From: Planococcaceae bacterium Storch 2/2-2
Lineage (GTDB): Bacteria > Bacillota > Bacilli > Bacillales_A > Planococcaceae
Reading direction: 5' to 3'
Length of the DNA stretch: 64,000 nucleotides
Assembly (NCBI GenBank): GCA_009740415.1
Contig: WOYE01000005.1
Location: forward strand, 1 to 64,000
In this document: positions 36,201 to 49,934 of the stretch, one piece after another
How positions within the stretch are numbered: the stretch's first letter is position 1
Layout of the letters: each line of letters begins with the position of its first letter
Notes under the pieces: generated by a model
Database searches by the model: none
What the model was told of the DNA's origin: nothing
The model's input: the letters and a program-made list of their open reading frames with translations, nothing else
Program-made: the position numbers and the translations under genes

Positions 36201-36602
36201 TTATTTTTGAGTTGCCTCGAGTTGTTCTTGTAACGTTTGTTCTAAGTATGTCGCATGCATTTTACATAAGATATCTTTATTGTACAAATCGAGTTGTTCT
36301 TCCATGTAACGAATATTCGCCACTTGTTCTTCTGTCGCTGGTTGCGCAGTGAATGTTTTTTCTAACAATTCATTGACTCGATTCGCTAAGTCTTCTTGGA
36401 ACTGCGAGCTTTCTTTCATTTCATCCGATAACGTGTCGTACCAAAGTGCACGCTCTTGCACGTACTCTCCCCACATTTCGAACAGTTCGACGACGTCGAA
36501 TCGTTCCAATTCCCAATCGATGCTTGCGAAATATTGCTCGATCGTCTGTGTAATCGAACGAGTGATGCTACTTTTAATATTCGGTGAAAGATCTTTTAAC
36601 AT
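36201..36602 (-). CDS. Conserved-looking hypothetical helical protein
   Basis: The 133-residue protein is predicted to be all helical and acidic (SPNIKSSITRSITQTIEQYF; YMEEQLDLYNKDILCKM). I do not recognise the family. ATG 36602 is preferred: AGGAGGT lies 12 bases upstream, while the longer frame from 36647 would read through that site. It lies 65 bases after fabZ and is followed by two terminators, so it may be the last gene of the mbl-fabZ unit. Confidence 0.65.
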   Translation of the reverse strand: MLKDLSPNIKSSITRSITQTIEQYFASIDWELERFDVVELFEMWGEYVQERALWYDTLSDEMKESSQFQEDLANRVNELLEKTFTAQPATEEQVANIRYMEEQLDLYNKDILCKMHATYLEQTLQEQLEATQK

Positions 36603-36667
36603 AATGGTTTGTTTACCTCCTACAGCCTTGCCATTTCCTTTGATCACCTAGTTCACGAAATGATTTG

Positions 36668-37105
36668 CTATTCGTCCTCTTTCGGTCCGAGCGCAAATGT
36701 AATTTCAGCTTCACATGCAACTTCTCCATCTACGGTTGCAATCGCTTTTCCTTTGCCGATCGCTCCGCGAAGACGCGTAATTTCGACAGATAAGTCGAGA
36801 CGATCGCCCGGAATGACTTGGCGCTTGAAGCGGCAACGGTCAATGCCTGCAAAAAATGCGAGGCGTCCGCGGTTCTCTTCTTTTTTCAACAGAGCGACTG
36901 CTCCTACTTGTGCAAGCGCTTCAACGATTAAAACACCTGGCATGACAGGATATTGTGGAAAGTGACCTGCAAAAAACTGATCGTTCATCGTAACATTTTT
37001 AAATCCAACAGCTCGTTCCCCTTCTACTAACTCGGTAATTCGGTCAACGAGTAAAAAAGGATAACGATGTGGAATGATCGATTGAATCTCTTTTGCTTGT
37101 AACAA
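36668..37105 (-). CDS. fabZ: (3R)-hydroxyacyl-ACP dehydratase FabZ
   Basis: FabZ removes water from 3-hydroxyacyl-ACP in type II fatty-acid elongation. The 145-residue hotdog-fold protein has [17 protein letters not shown] with the active-site His, and [20 protein letters not shown] with the active-site Glu. It starts with TTG at 37105, seven bases after AGGAGA. Its location next to flhP and ywpF is as in Bacillus. Confidence 0.95.
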   Translation of the reverse strand: MLQAKEIQSIIPHRYPFLLVDRITELVEGERAVGFKNVTMNDQFFAGHFPQYPVMPGVLIVEALAQVGAVALLKKEENRGRLAFFAGIDRCRFKRQVIPGDRLDLSVEITRLRGAIGKGKAIATVDGEVACEAEITFALGPKEDE

Positions 37106-37199
37106 AGCTTTCTCTCCTATTCATGAACATCATCTAACGAACCGACGATGCCGTCGTTGTAAAGGGGACGAATCTCCCTTTGTGAAATGTTATTCTATT

Positions 37200-37454
37200 T
37201 TATTCAACTCCGCGATAAATGTCAAAAATATGTTGCCACGTCGATGCTCGAAACACATCGGTCCATGCACCGTCACCAATTCCACTATAACCGATTAACA
37301 AACCGATCAACACGGTCCAAAGTAGCAACCCGCCGAAAAAGAGGATGCGTTGCCAAATCGGAAAATAACGCAAGCTTTTCCAACGCTCTCGGACTTCTTT
37401 TGACGTACTACGAACAGGTTGTTCCTGTTTCTCCGTCACCTCATGTGTTGTCAT
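37200..37454 (-). CDS. Small membrane protein, EpuA/RNA polymerase beta-associated family
   Basis: The 84-residue protein has a charged N-terminus, one membrane helix (ILFFGGLLLWTVLIGLLIGY) and a short tail with WQHIFDIYRG, as in the EpuA-like proteins often annotated as DNA-directed RNA polymerase subunit beta. The polymerase label has little functional basis that I know of. It follows flhP by 17 bases and precedes fabZ, probably in the same operon. Confidence 0.7.
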   Translation of the reverse strand: MTTHEVTEKQEQPVRSTSKEVRERWKSLRYFPIWQRILFFGGLLLWTVLIGLLIGYSGIGDGAWTDVFRASTWQHIFDIYRGVE

Positions 37455-37471
37455 TCGTTTCCCCCTACCTT

Positions 37472-38323
37472 TTATCGTAAGTTGTTCACAAGACCTAGCA
37501 TTTGGTCAGCTAACGTCACCGTGCGCGCGTTCATCTGGTACGAACGTTGCGACTGAATGAGCTCGATCATTTCACGGTCCATTTGAACGTTCGACATTTC
37601 GAGAGCACCTTGTTCTAAACGAATGCCATTCCGTTCAGCATCGGTTACGTAATCCGTTACGAGATCTTCGTACGTCAAGCCGAGCGCAGCCAAGTTCGCT
37701 GGCACGCGAAGTGCACCGTCGATTTCTCGACCCATGACGTCGGGACGTTCTAATTTGGATACTTGCAATTGATGTTCTTCTTCTCGTCCGTCTTCAAAGC
37801 GAATTAATAAACGGCCGCCTGGACGTGCGATGAACTCTTTCGCATCACTGTCGAATGTGATCGGCTGATCGCCGACCGACAATACGTGATACCCTTCGTC
37901 CGTAACGAGCATCGATTGTCCGTTGCCGACAGGTTGTGCGTAAAAGTTCCCTTTCCGCGTGTAGACGACGTCGACCACTTCTTGTCCTTCTTGTACGGAT
38001 ACGGCACGTACATTGAAATATTGTTTCGGTTCACTTAATGAAAAGTCGAGTGGACGGTCGGTACGCTCTAACGAACCGACGCGCCAATCTAATTTCATTT
38101 GACTCACTTGAGCGCCGACACCGTATCGGATCCCGACTGCACTTTCACGTGGCGCGGCATCGAGTTTATCGTTCGTATATTGTTGGTACAGCAATTCGCT
38201 AAACTTCGCCTGTTTCGCTTGATACCCGTGCGTGTTGACGTTCGCGATATTATGACTGATCGTATCGACTTCTTTTTGAATGTTTCCGAGCGTATTCGCT
38301 GCGGTCGTCATCGTTCGAATCAT
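37472..38323 (-). CDS. flhP: Flagellar basal-body rod/hook protein FlhP
   Basis: The 283-residue FlgF/FlgG-like rod protein has the N-terminal rod signature TTAANTLGNIQKEVDTISHN..VNTHGYQ and the C-terminal helix ALEMSNVQMDREMIELIQSQ. With FlhO it forms the distal rod in Bacillus, so the organism is probably flagellated. It lies 14 bases after flhO. Confidence 0.9.
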   Translation of the reverse strand: MIRTMTTAANTLGNIQKEVDTISHNIANVNTHGYQAKQAKFSELLYQQYTNDKLDAAPRESAVGIRYGVGAQVSQMKLDWRVGSLERTDRPLDFSLSEPKQYFNVRAVSVQEGQEVVDVVYTRKGNFYAQPVGNGQSMLVTDEGYHVLSVGDQPITFDSDAKEFIARPGGRLLIRFEDGREEEHQLQVSKLERPDVMGREIDGALRVPANLAALGLTYEDLVTDYVTDAERNGIRLEQGALEMSNVQMDREMIELIQSQRSYQMNARTVTLADQMLGLVNNLR

Positions 38324-38337
38324 TCATCTGTTCCTCC

Positions 38338-39168
38338 TTACGTTAAGCGCCCTAGCTCTACCGCCTTTTCCATGCTGCGGTCGTACGCTTGTAATATTTT
38401 AGAGTTCGCTTCAAACGCTCGGTACGACGACATCATTCCTGTCATCGTTTGAGCGACATCGACATTGGACCCTTCGACATACCCTTGACGTACTTCGAAC
38501 ATTTGGTTCGCTTCGCCTTGCTCTACTTCAGGGAGCGCTTCACCGTTACGGTGTGCATACACTCCTTCTTCCACTTTTAACAAATCGTTCACGTCGGCGA
38601 CGAACGCGATGCTCAACCGTTGATTCATCGGTTCGATGACGCCATCAGGTGTAACGGTAAACTCGTCGTTTCCTACTTCAATCCGTTCCCCTTGAGAATC
38701 GAGGACGTATTCGCCACGATTCGTTAATAAAAAGTCATTCGGTCCGACCATGAAGCTACCGTTTCTCGTATAACGTTGTTCGCCATCTTCCGTTTCAATG
38801 CGGAATAAAAACGTACGGATTTCTCCTGTTTCCGCGTTCGGAACGATGCCTGTATCGACGAGCGCTACGTCTGTCGGAAGACCGCTTTCAATTAATGAGC
38901 CCGGTGCGAAGTTCGGTAACGTTTCTTGCATGTAAACACCTGTCGAGACCGTACCGACTGGTCGACCTGTACGAAATTGGAAGTTACGGTCCGTCGGAAG
39001 CTTTCCTGCTTCGACTTGGGAAAGTAACATGTCTGGGAACGAGCGAATCGTCGACTGTTCTTCTTTGAAGCCAGGCGTTCTCGCATTCGCTAAGTTGTTC
39101 GCTAACACTTCCGTCCGACGTTGTTGCGCAATCATGCCTGATCCCGCCGTATAAAATCCTCTAAACAT
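38338..39168 (-). CDS. flhO: Flagellar basal-body rod/hook protein FlhO
   Basis: The 276-residue FlgG-like protein starts FRGFYTAGSGMIAQQRRTEV and has LANNLANARTPGFKEEQ, the rod motif, and the C-terminal segment EGSNVDVAQTMTGMMSSYRA. It is the paralog of the next gene and lies 12 bases after mbl, as in Bacillus. Confidence 0.9.
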   Translation of the reverse strand: MFRGFYTAGSGMIAQQRRTEVLANNLANARTPGFKEEQSTIRSFPDMLLSQVEAGKLPTDRNFQFRTGRPVGTVSTGVYMQETLPNFAPGSLIESGLPTDVALVDTGIVPNAETGEIRTFLFRIETEDGEQRYTRNGSFMVGPNDFLLTNRGEYVLDSQGERIEVGNDEFTVTPDGVIEPMNQRLSIAFVADVNDLLKVEEGVYAHRNGEALPEVEQGEANQMFEVRQGYVEGSNVDVAQTMTGMMSSYRAFEANSKILQAYDRSMEKAVELGRLT

Positions 39169-39180
39169 CGAAACCCCTCC

Positions 39181-40158
39181 TTACTTCATACGTTGCAATA
39201 AACGCGTCGTACCAATTGCCACACAGTTCAACGGGTCTTCTGCGATGAATACAGGAACTTGCAGTTCACCTGACAACAATTCATCGAGTCCGTGTAATAG
39301 AGCGCCCCCACCCGTTAAGAAAATACCGTGGTCGATGACGTCTGCAGACAGTTCAGGCGGTGTTTTTTCCAACACATTTTTCGCTGTTTGAACGATTTCT
39401 TGAACCGATTCTTCAAAGGCAGATGCGACTTCTTCCGAGTTAATGTCGATCGTTTTCGGAAGTCCTGTTACTAAGTCACGTCCACGAATCGACATCGACT
39501 CATTTTTCAATGATGGTAAGACGGTTCCGATTTCACGTTTGACACGCTCTGCTGTTCGTTCACCGATCAACAAATTGTACTCCTTTTTCACGTAACGGAT
39601 GATCGCCTCGTCCAATCCGTTTCCAGCGACACGAACGGATTCAGCCGTTACGACACCGCCGAGTGATAAGACAGCGACGTCTGTCGTTCCTCCACCGATG
39701 TCGATGATCATATTCCCTTTCGGTTCAAATATGTTCATCCCTGCACCGACTGCAGCTACTTTCGGTTCTTCTTCTAAAAAGACATTTTTTCCACCCGATT
39801 GGGCAGCTGCTTGATAAATCGCTTTTTGTTCAACCATCGTAATGTTTGCCGGACAACAAATTAAAATACGCGGTTTCGCAAAAAATCCTTTCACATTAAC
39901 CTTTTTCAAAAAATGGCTCAGCATTGCTTCCGTCATATCGAAGTCTGAGATCACCCCATCTTGCAATGGACGAACCGCAACGATATGACCTGGCGTTCGT
40001 CCGACCATTTGATACGCTTCGTCTCCGACCGCGAGTACTTCTTTCGTACGCTTATCAATTGCGACGACAGCGGGCTCGTCTACGATGACTCCACCTTCTA
40101 CTGTATGAATGAGCAAATTCGCTGTTCCTAAATCGATTCCAATATCTGATGAAAACAT
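39181..40158 (-). CDS. mbl: MreB-like cell-shape protein Mbl
   Basis: The 325-residue bacterial actin has phosphate-1 motif FSSDIGIDLGTANLLIH, phosphate-2 MIIDIGGGTTDVAVLS and the adenosine motif GIFLTGGGALLHGLDELL. It directs lateral wall synthesis. The adjacency to flhO/flhP and murA, with no mreC/mreD, identifies it as Mbl rather than MreB. A -10-like TACAAT (minus strand, 40204-40209) with TGA extension lies about 45 bases before the start. Confidence 0.92.
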   Translation of the reverse strand: MFSSDIGIDLGTANLLIHTVEGGVIVDEPAVVAIDKRTKEVLAVGDEAYQMVGRTPGHIVAVRPLQDGVISDFDMTEAMLSHFLKKVNVKGFFAKPRILICCPANITMVEQKAIYQAAAQSGGKNVFLEEEPKVAAVGAGMNIFEPKGNMIIDIGGGTTDVAVLSLGGVVTAESVRVAGNGLDEAIIRYVKKEYNLLIGERTAERVKREIGTVLPSLKNESMSIRGRDLVTGLPKTIDINSEEVASAFEESVQEIVQTAKNVLEKTPPELSADVIDHGIFLTGGGALLHGLDELLSGELQVPVFIAEDPLNCVAIGTTRLLQRMK

Positions 40159-40247
40159 AACTTTCTCCTTCCACCTACCTTATGATGCGTTGCAGTTGAT
40201 TCAATTGTATCATAAGTCTTTCGTATTGAATACGTCAGACGAATGCA

Positions 40248-40280
40248 GAAAAAAGAGCACAAATGTGTTGTGCTCTTTTC
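40248..40280 (-). terminator. Terminator of murA
   Basis: AAAAGAGCACAA pairs with TTGTGCTCTTTT around a 5-nt loop, followed by TTTTTTC on the minus strand. Confidence 0.88.
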
Positions 40281-40289
40281 TAACTTTAT

Positions 40290-41585
40290 TTATTTTGCGA
40301 ACGTGACGACCTTCGATGTAGGATCTGACGTGCGCGTAATGTTCGCTCCGAGAGCTGCTAATTTTTTATGGAAGTCGACGTAGCCACGATCTAAATGTTC
40401 TAAATGCGTCACACGTGTAATTCCTTCGGCGACGAGCCCTGCTAAAACGAGTGAGGCCGCCGCACGTAAATCAGTTGCTGCTACTTCTGCTCCTTGTAAC
40501 TGACACGGTCCGGTAATAATAACCGAACGTCCTTCAATTTTCACACTCGCGTTCATACGACGGAATTCTTCAACGTGCATGAAACGATTTTCGAAAACGG
40601 TTTCTGTTAAAATCGCTGTTCCTTCAGCGACGAGCATCAGTGCCATCATTTGGGACTGCATATCTGTTGGGAAACCCGGATGAGGCATCGTTTTAATATC
40701 TACCGCTGTAAGAGGATGTTTCGCACGAACACGAAGTCCTTCGCCTTCCTCTTTAATATCTACGCCCATCTCTACCATTTTCGAAAGAAGTGCACGGTTA
40801 TGTTCAGCGATCGCATTTTCAATGAGGACGTCCCCACCTGTAATTGCTGCTGCTACCATGAACGTACCTGCTTCAATTCGGTCTGGAATGATATGGTGAA
40901 CCGTACCTGATAACGTCTCGACCCCTTCGATGCGGATCGTATCCGTTCCTGCTCCGACGACACGTCCACCCATTTCGTTAATGAAGTTCGCGAGGTCTAC
41001 AATTTCCGGCTCTTTCGCCGCGTTTTCAATCGTCGTCGTACCTTCCGCAAGCGCTGCCGCCGTCATAATGTTTTCAGTCGCTCCGACACTCGGGAAATCT
41101 AAATAAATGCGAGCCCCTTTTAAACGTCCGTCTGTTTTCGCTTCAACGTATCCGTTACCGAACGAAATTTCGGCCCCCATCGCTTCGAACCCTTTTAAAT
41201 GTTGGTCGATCGGACGTGATCCGATCGCACATCCACCTGGGAGAGCGACACGAGCGAAACCGTTTCGTGCGAGAACAGGACCCATGACGAGAATGGACGC
41301 ACGCATTTTTCGAACGAACTCGAATTGTGCTTCACTCGATAACGGCTTTGATGCATCGATATGTACTTCGTTTTTTTCTGGATAATGAGTGACCGTTGCA
41401 CGTAAACTTTTCAACACTTGGTTAATGGTCGTAACGTCTGACAAGTTCGGTACGTCTCGAATTACTTGCACCCCTTCAGAAGCGAGTAAAGCTGCTGCTA
41501 AAATAGGTAGCACTGCATTTTTTGCACCTTCTACACGAACAGAACCGTTTAGTACGTTTCCTCCATTGATAATAATTTTATCCAA
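40290..41585 (-). CDS. murA: UDP-N-acetylglucosamine 1-carboxyvinyltransferase MurA (first copy)
   Basis: MurA transfers enolpyruvate from PEP to UDP-GlcNAc, the first committed step of peptidoglycan synthesis. The 431-residue protein has [20 protein letters not shown] at the start and the catalytic cysteine in [17 protein letters not shown] near residue 117. TTG 41585 is eight bases after GGAGG; the longer frame reads through that site. The position between ywzB and mbl corresponds to murAA of Bacillus. A second copy ends at 62765. Confidence 0.95.
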   Translation of the reverse strand: MDKIIINGGNVLNGSVRVEGAKNAVLPILAAALLASEGVQVIRDVPNLSDVTTINQVLKSLRATVTHYPEKNEVHIDASKPLSSEAQFEFVRKMRASILVMGPVLARNGFARVALPGGCAIGSRPIDQHLKGFEAMGAEISFGNGYVEAKTDGRLKGARIYLDFPSVGATENIMTAAALAEGTTTIENAAKEPEIVDLANFINEMGGRVVGAGTDTIRIEGVETLSGTVHHIIPDRIEAGTFMVAAAITGGDVLIENAIAEHNRALLSKMVEMGVDIKEEGEGLRVRAKHPLTAVDIKTMPHPGFPTDMQSQMMALMLVAEGTAILTETVFENRFMHVEEFRRMNASVKIEGRSVIITGPCQLQGAEVAATDLRAAASLVLAGLVAEGITRVTHLEHLDRGYVDFHKKLAALGANITRTSDPTSKVVTFAK

Positions 41586-41970
41586 CAGTAGTCCCTCCGA
41601 CTCTTTCAATAATTTCATCGTTCATTATTTTTATCATTTATCATTGTATTCATTCAGTTGGCTAGACGAAATGATGTAGATCGTTCGTCTTTTCGCATCT
41701 CATCTGTTTTACTCGTTTATCTGTATGATGAAGACTATTTCAATTTTGATGATGTAAAAAAAGAAAACAGATTAAAACACCTTCTATTTTACTAGGTGTC
41801 CTTATGAAATACAAGCGTCGTCCGCCTTATTTATCGTCGCCTTTCCATCTGTTCCCTACTTCCTACTCATCTATTTTTCATGATGAAACGTTCATTCGCC
41901 TGTTCCCTCTTTCCGTCAAAGCGAAACGTAACGGACCTTTTTAACATTGACTCAACGGACGAACAGTCGC
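41586..41970. other. Intergenic region between murA and ywzB
   Basis: This 385-base AT-rich gap holds the murA leader and a weak minus-strand terminator-like hairpin at 41777-41799 (ACACCT/AGGTGT, followed by TTTTAATC) that may serve ywzB. I see no gene. In spore-forming Bacillus relatives ywmB lies in this area. Confidence 0.5.
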
Positions 41971-42216
41971 TCAGTCAATGTATGAAATGGTTGACAGAAG
42001 CGTATTTGACCAAATGGACAAGTCTAAGAAAAAGGAAGATAACGTATAGCCGATCGCCATACTAATGAGTACGAATAGCAACTGGGCTTGAAATACTTTG
42101 TTTTTTCGAATGAATTGTTCATAACGGACGGATTGTAAAGCGTAAAATGTTAAACCGATGAAAAAAACGTGGGATAGTAAAACGAGCCATGGATTGTACG
42201 GGTAAAATGTAGCCAT
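41971..42216 (-). CDS. ywzB: DUF1146 membrane protein YwzB
   Basis: The 81-residue protein has two membrane helices and the family pattern YALQSVRYEQFIRKN followed by QLLFVLISMAIGYTLSSFFL. The function is unknown. It normally sits directly downstream of the atp operon, as here. Its ribosome-binding site AAAGGAGAAG abuts the U-tract of the atp terminator, so it is probably expressed by read-through. Confidence 0.85.
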   Translation of the reverse strand: MATFYPYNPWLVLLSHVFFIGLTFYALQSVRYEQFIRKNKVFQAQLLFVLISMAIGYTLSSFFLDLSIWSNTLLSTISYID

Positions 42217-42228
42217 TGATCTTCTCCT

Positions 42229-42260
42229 TTAAAAAAGGCGAACAGATTCCTCTGTTCGCC
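42229..42260 (-). terminator. Terminator of the atp operon
   Basis: GGCGAACAGA pairs perfectly with TCTGTTCGCC around a 4-nt loop and is followed by six U on the minus strand, 11 bases after the atpC stop. Confidence 0.92.
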
Positions 42261-42270
42261 TCGGCCATTC

Positions 42271-42681
42271 TTATTTCATTTCGTGAACGTTCATTCGATT
42301 GATTGCTCGCTTAAGTGCTAGTTCGTGCACTTTGCGATCCGCATCATCTAAGTTCGCTCGCAATGCTTCTTCCGCACGTTTTGCTGCTTGTTTCGCACGT
42401 GCGATATCAATTGACTCAGCTTTTTCTGCGCTTTGAGCTAGAACGGTAATAACGTCAGGACGAACTTCGAGTAAACCACCGTGCACAGCGATGTACTCTG
42501 CTTCGTTCCCTTTGTTCTTTCTCATAATACGTAGTGGACCGATCTGAAGCGGAGCGACCATTGAGATGTGATCGGGAAGGATCCCGATTTCACCAGACTC
42601 GGCAGTCGCGATTACCATCGTCGCTTCCGTTTCAACAACTGGGCCATCGGGAGTAACAACATTGACTTGTAGCGTCTTCAT
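42271..42681 (-). CDS. atpC: ATP synthase F1 subunit epsilon
   Basis: The 136-residue protein of the F1 central stalk restrains ATP hydrolysis. The N-terminal beta sandwich ([40 protein letters not shown]) and the C-terminal helical hairpin ([20 protein letters not shown]) are complete. It is the last gene of the atp operon, 25 bases after atpD. Confidence 0.97.
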   Translation of the reverse strand: MKTLQVNVVTPDGPVVETEATMVIATAESGEIGILPDHISMVAPLQIGPLRIMRKNKGNEAEYIAVHGGLLEVRPDVITVLAQSAEKAESIDIARAKQAAKRAEEALRANLDDADRKVHELALKRAINRMNVHEMK

Positions 42682-42706
42682 TTAAAATCCCTCCTGGTCC
42701 CTATTA

Positions 42707-44140
<1,434 letters not shown>

Positions 44141-44168
44141 TTACTTTCAAGCGATTGATTTTCAGTCG

Positions 44169-45032
<864 letters not shown>

Positions 45033-45112
45033 CTATTCACCACCTTTGTGTCGTCATTGATTCGTAATAGAAAGAACGCCTAAGCGCTCTCCTATTACGT
45101 CATTATTTCGAA

Positions 45113-46654
<1,542 letters not shown>

Positions 46655-46657
46655 TTA

Positions 46658-47194
46658 TTAACCGAGCATTTGTTGTTCTAGGCGTGCGAGCTTTGCACGA
46701 ACACTAGAATCGTAAATGTGGTTGCCGATTTGGAGACGAATTCCTCCGATTAATGTTGGATCGATTACGTTGTCGATTTTCAACGATTTCTTGCCGATCA
46801 TTTGTGAGAATGATTGTGAAATCTTCTCAGTTTCTTCTTCCGTTAGCTCTCGTGTTGAGAACACTGTTGCAACGGCTACACCCGCTTGTTCAAAAGCGAG
46901 AGCGTTGAATGAATCAACGAAGTTGCCCAGTTCGTCCATACGGTTGTTATCGAGCAATAAGTTCAACGCATTTTTCACGTCTACTGTTGCATTTTCGATG
47001 ACATTTTGAACGATTTCTTTTTTCTTATTTTTTGAAAACGCCGGTGATTCTAAAAGATCTTTCAACCCTTCAGTGCCGTAAAACGCCTTCTTAATTTCAA
47101 CGAGTTGCTGTTGAATTGATTCGACTTCGCCTTTTTGTTCTGCGAGTTCGAACATCGCTTTAGCATAGCGGTCAGCTACGATTGACTTTGTCAT
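46658..47194 (-). CDS. atpH: ATP synthase F1 subunit delta
   Basis: The peripheral-stalk subunit, 178 residues, has an N-terminal helical bundle (VADRYAKAMFELAEQKGEVE) and a C-terminal part ending with the family motif DPTLIGGIRLQIGNHIYDSS. Its ATG overlaps the atpF stop by four bases, so the two stalk subunits are translationally coupled. Confidence 0.96.
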   Translation of the reverse strand: MTKSIVADRYAKAMFELAEQKGEVESIQQQLVEIKKAFYGTEGLKDLLESPAFSKNKKKEIVQNVIENATVDVKNALNLLLDNNRMDELGNFVDSFNALAFEQAGVAVATVFSTRELTEEETEKISQSFSQMIGKKSLKIDNVIDPTLIGGIRLQIGNHIYDSSVRAKLARLEQQMLG

Positions 47195-47739
47195 CGTCCT
47201 TCGCCTGCCTTCACAATCGTCTCTTCAATTAATGCGCGGTTGTCGTCTTCAGAAATCTCTTTCTCAAGTACTTTGCTCGCCGCAAGAACTGAAAGTGAAA
47301 CGAATTCTTCACGTACTGCAGCAACTGCTTTCTCTTTCGCTGTTGCGATTTCGAGTTCAGCTGAAGCTTTCATACGATTCACTTCTTCACGAGCCGCTTC
47401 GATCATTTCAGCGCTTTGTGTTTCACTCTGTTTACGCGCACTTTCTACAATCGATTGAGCCGTTGCGCTCGCTTCTTTTAATTCTGCTTTTTGTTCCGCT
47501 AACATCTTTTCAGATTCCATGCGGTTCTTTTCTGCAGTTTCAATTTCGCTTGCAATTAACTCAGCACGCTTATCCATTACTCCCATGAGAGGTCCCCATG
47601 CGAATTTTTTAAGCAACGCGAGTAAAAGTAAAAATGTAAGCAACGTTACGATCATATCACCTAAGTTGACTTGATCATTTAACGACGCTAAAAATCCACT
47701 ACTTTCCGTGTTTAATAGGACGAAGTTATCCAAGTTCAC
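47191..47739 (-). CDS. atpF: ATP synthase F0 subunit b
   Basis: The 182-residue stator protein has one N-terminal membrane helix (DMIVTLLTFLLLLALLKKFA), then WGPLMGVMDKRAELIASEIE and a long charged coiled coil that contacts delta. GTG 47739 follows GGGAG by ten bases; the upstream in-frame ATG would read through it. A 240-base gap separates it from atpE and contains the stem-loop at 47922-47965. Confidence 0.95.
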   Translation of the reverse strand: MNLDNFVLLNTESSGFLASLNDQVNLGDMIVTLLTFLLLLALLKKFAWGPLMGVMDKRAELIASEIETAEKNRMESEKMLAEQKAELKEASATAQSIVESARKQSETQSAEMIEAAREEVNRMKASAELEIATAKEKAVAAVREEFVSLSVLAASKVLEKEISEDDNRALIEETIVKAGEGR

Positions 47740-47921
47740 GATTGTTTCACTCCCTTCAAGAGCCTTTTCATACTGTTCATTTGCTCTGAAACTTCTAATT
47801 CTTTCAAACGTCTTACTAACTAAGTAGCGCTCGAACGGATGCCGTTGGAGCACTCATACTGCTTTTGTTTTATTCGAACGAGAGCTAATCTATGATTCGC
47901 ATCTCTATTTTTCCATAAAGG

Positions 47922-47965
47922 AATGGCGAAGGACATACACATGTATTGTTGCGTTCTTCGCCATT
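47922..47965 (-). other. Intercistronic stem-loop between atpE and atpF
   Basis: AATGGCGAAG pairs perfectly with CTTCGCCATT around a 24-nt loop, 15 bases after the atpE stop. No U-tract follows, so it is not an intrinsic terminator. It could protect the atpE mRNA 3' end and raise subunit c synthesis relative to the other subunits. Confidence 0.65.
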
Positions 47966-47979
47966 TAAACTATTTCTTA

Positions 47980-48261
<282 letters not shown>

Positions 48262-48290
48262 TTATATGTTGAATGCTTTACTCGCCTGGC

Positions 48291-49031
<741 letters not shown>

Positions 49032-49052
49032 TCACCTCCCCCTTACGAGCAG

Positions 49053-49427
49053 TTATGATGAGTGCTTCACATGATAAATGATGCGATCTCCGAGGAGAAG
49101 CACATACGGTATTGCGAAGCCAATGACCGTACTAATTAGGTCAAATGTTTGCGGGAATGCAGAAGCAATCGCTACTGCTGCGATACCAGATAGGAAGCGT
49201 AAGGCTGTTCCTAATGATAGTCGACGGCTTCCTCGTTCCATTGCTTGATCGAATTTTTTCAATCGGCGATTTAAAATCCACAAATTGTAAAGTCCAAACA
49301 ACATACCGAGCGTTAAGCCGGCGAACATTGCCTTGTACGAGGTCACTGCGTATCCGATTCCGAATGCGCCGATGATCCCTAATGCATAACTGTATATACG
49401 GCGTACAATTTCTGGCAAAGTTTGCAT
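49053..49427 (-). CDS. atpI: ATP synthase subunit I
   Basis: The 124-residue protein with four membrane helices assists c-ring assembly or ion supply. LPEIVRRIYSYALGIIGAFG and TLGMLFGLYNLWILNRRLKK are typical of Bacillus AtpI. ATG 49427 has GAGGGGAG eight bases upstream; the longer frame begins within the operon leader and lacks a ribosome-binding site. Confidence 0.88.
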   Translation of the reverse strand: MQTLPEIVRRIYSYALGIIGAFGIGYAVTSYKAMFAGLTLGMLFGLYNLWILNRRLKKFDQAMERGSRRLSLGTALRFLSGIAAVAIASAFPQTFDLISTVIGFAIPYVLLLGDRIIYHVKHSS

Positions 49428-49471
49428 GTTGTCTCCCCTCACTTTTCGTGACCCTTTAAAACGTGAACAAT

Positions 49472-49501
49472 GAAAAAAACGAGAGCCCTTCGTATCTCTC
49501 G
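49472..49501 (-). terminator. Terminator-like hairpin in the atp operon leader
   Basis: On the minus strand CGAGAG pairs with CTCTCG across a 10-nt loop and is followed by seven U. It lies about 180 bases downstream of the operon promoter and 45 bases before atpI, so it could attenuate atp transcription. Confidence 0.6.
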
Positions 49502-49687
49502 GTACAGCTCTGGCGCCTTCACTGAAAGGCAACTGAAAACATAGCTACACCATCAGACGACACCTGGTCGCGTTGTAATGGCATCGCGACGACGGCTGCA
49601 ATCGAAATGTATGAAATTTCGCAAAGGTCAACAGCCGTTGAAACAATCCTTCTATGTATGAAACGCCTTTTATCCATATCCTTCGTT

Positions 49688-49716
49688 AGCATACAATAGC
49701 AGAAAAATGATGTCAA
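49688..49716 (-). promoter_or_regulatory. Promoter of the atp operon
   Basis: TTGACA (49711-49716) and TATGCT (49688-49693) lie 17 bases apart, close to the sigma-A consensus. The leader to atpI is about 250 nt and contains the terminator-like hairpin at 49472-49501. Confidence 0.8.
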
Positions 49717-49745
49717 TTGTTTCCCGTGAAATTATTCACAAACTA

Positions 49746-49811
49746 TTAATTTTGTCAAACTTATGACAAAATTAAAAATATGTGAGATGTTCTTCACGTT
49801 TTGAAGAACAT
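49746..49811. promoter_or_regulatory. Two perfect inverted repeats upstream of the atp promoter
   Basis: TTAATTTTGTCA/TGACAAAATTAA (49746-49757/49764-49775, 12 bp) and ATGTTCTTCA/TGAAGAACAT (49787-49796/49802-49811, 10 bp) lie 30-95 bases upstream of the -35 box. They could be operators or folded ends of a small transcript. I do not recognise either as a known regulator site. Confidence 0.45.
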
Positions 49812-49896
49812 ATACTATCTTACAACAAAAAATGAATTTGAAAAGGGGGGGATGAAAAAATCACTAACACGCCCCTCTTTTTTAGTTGAATCTAAT

Positions 49897-49934
49897 AAAA
49901 ATACCCCCCCTCTATGGAAGAGGAGGGTATTTTT
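49897..49934 (-). terminator. Terminator of upp-wecB, overlapping the wecB stop
   Basis: AAAATACCC pairs with GGGTATTTT with further C/G-rich pairing inside, and U-rich sequence follows on the minus strand. A second G/C-rich hairpin lies at about 49842-49884. Confidence 0.7.
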
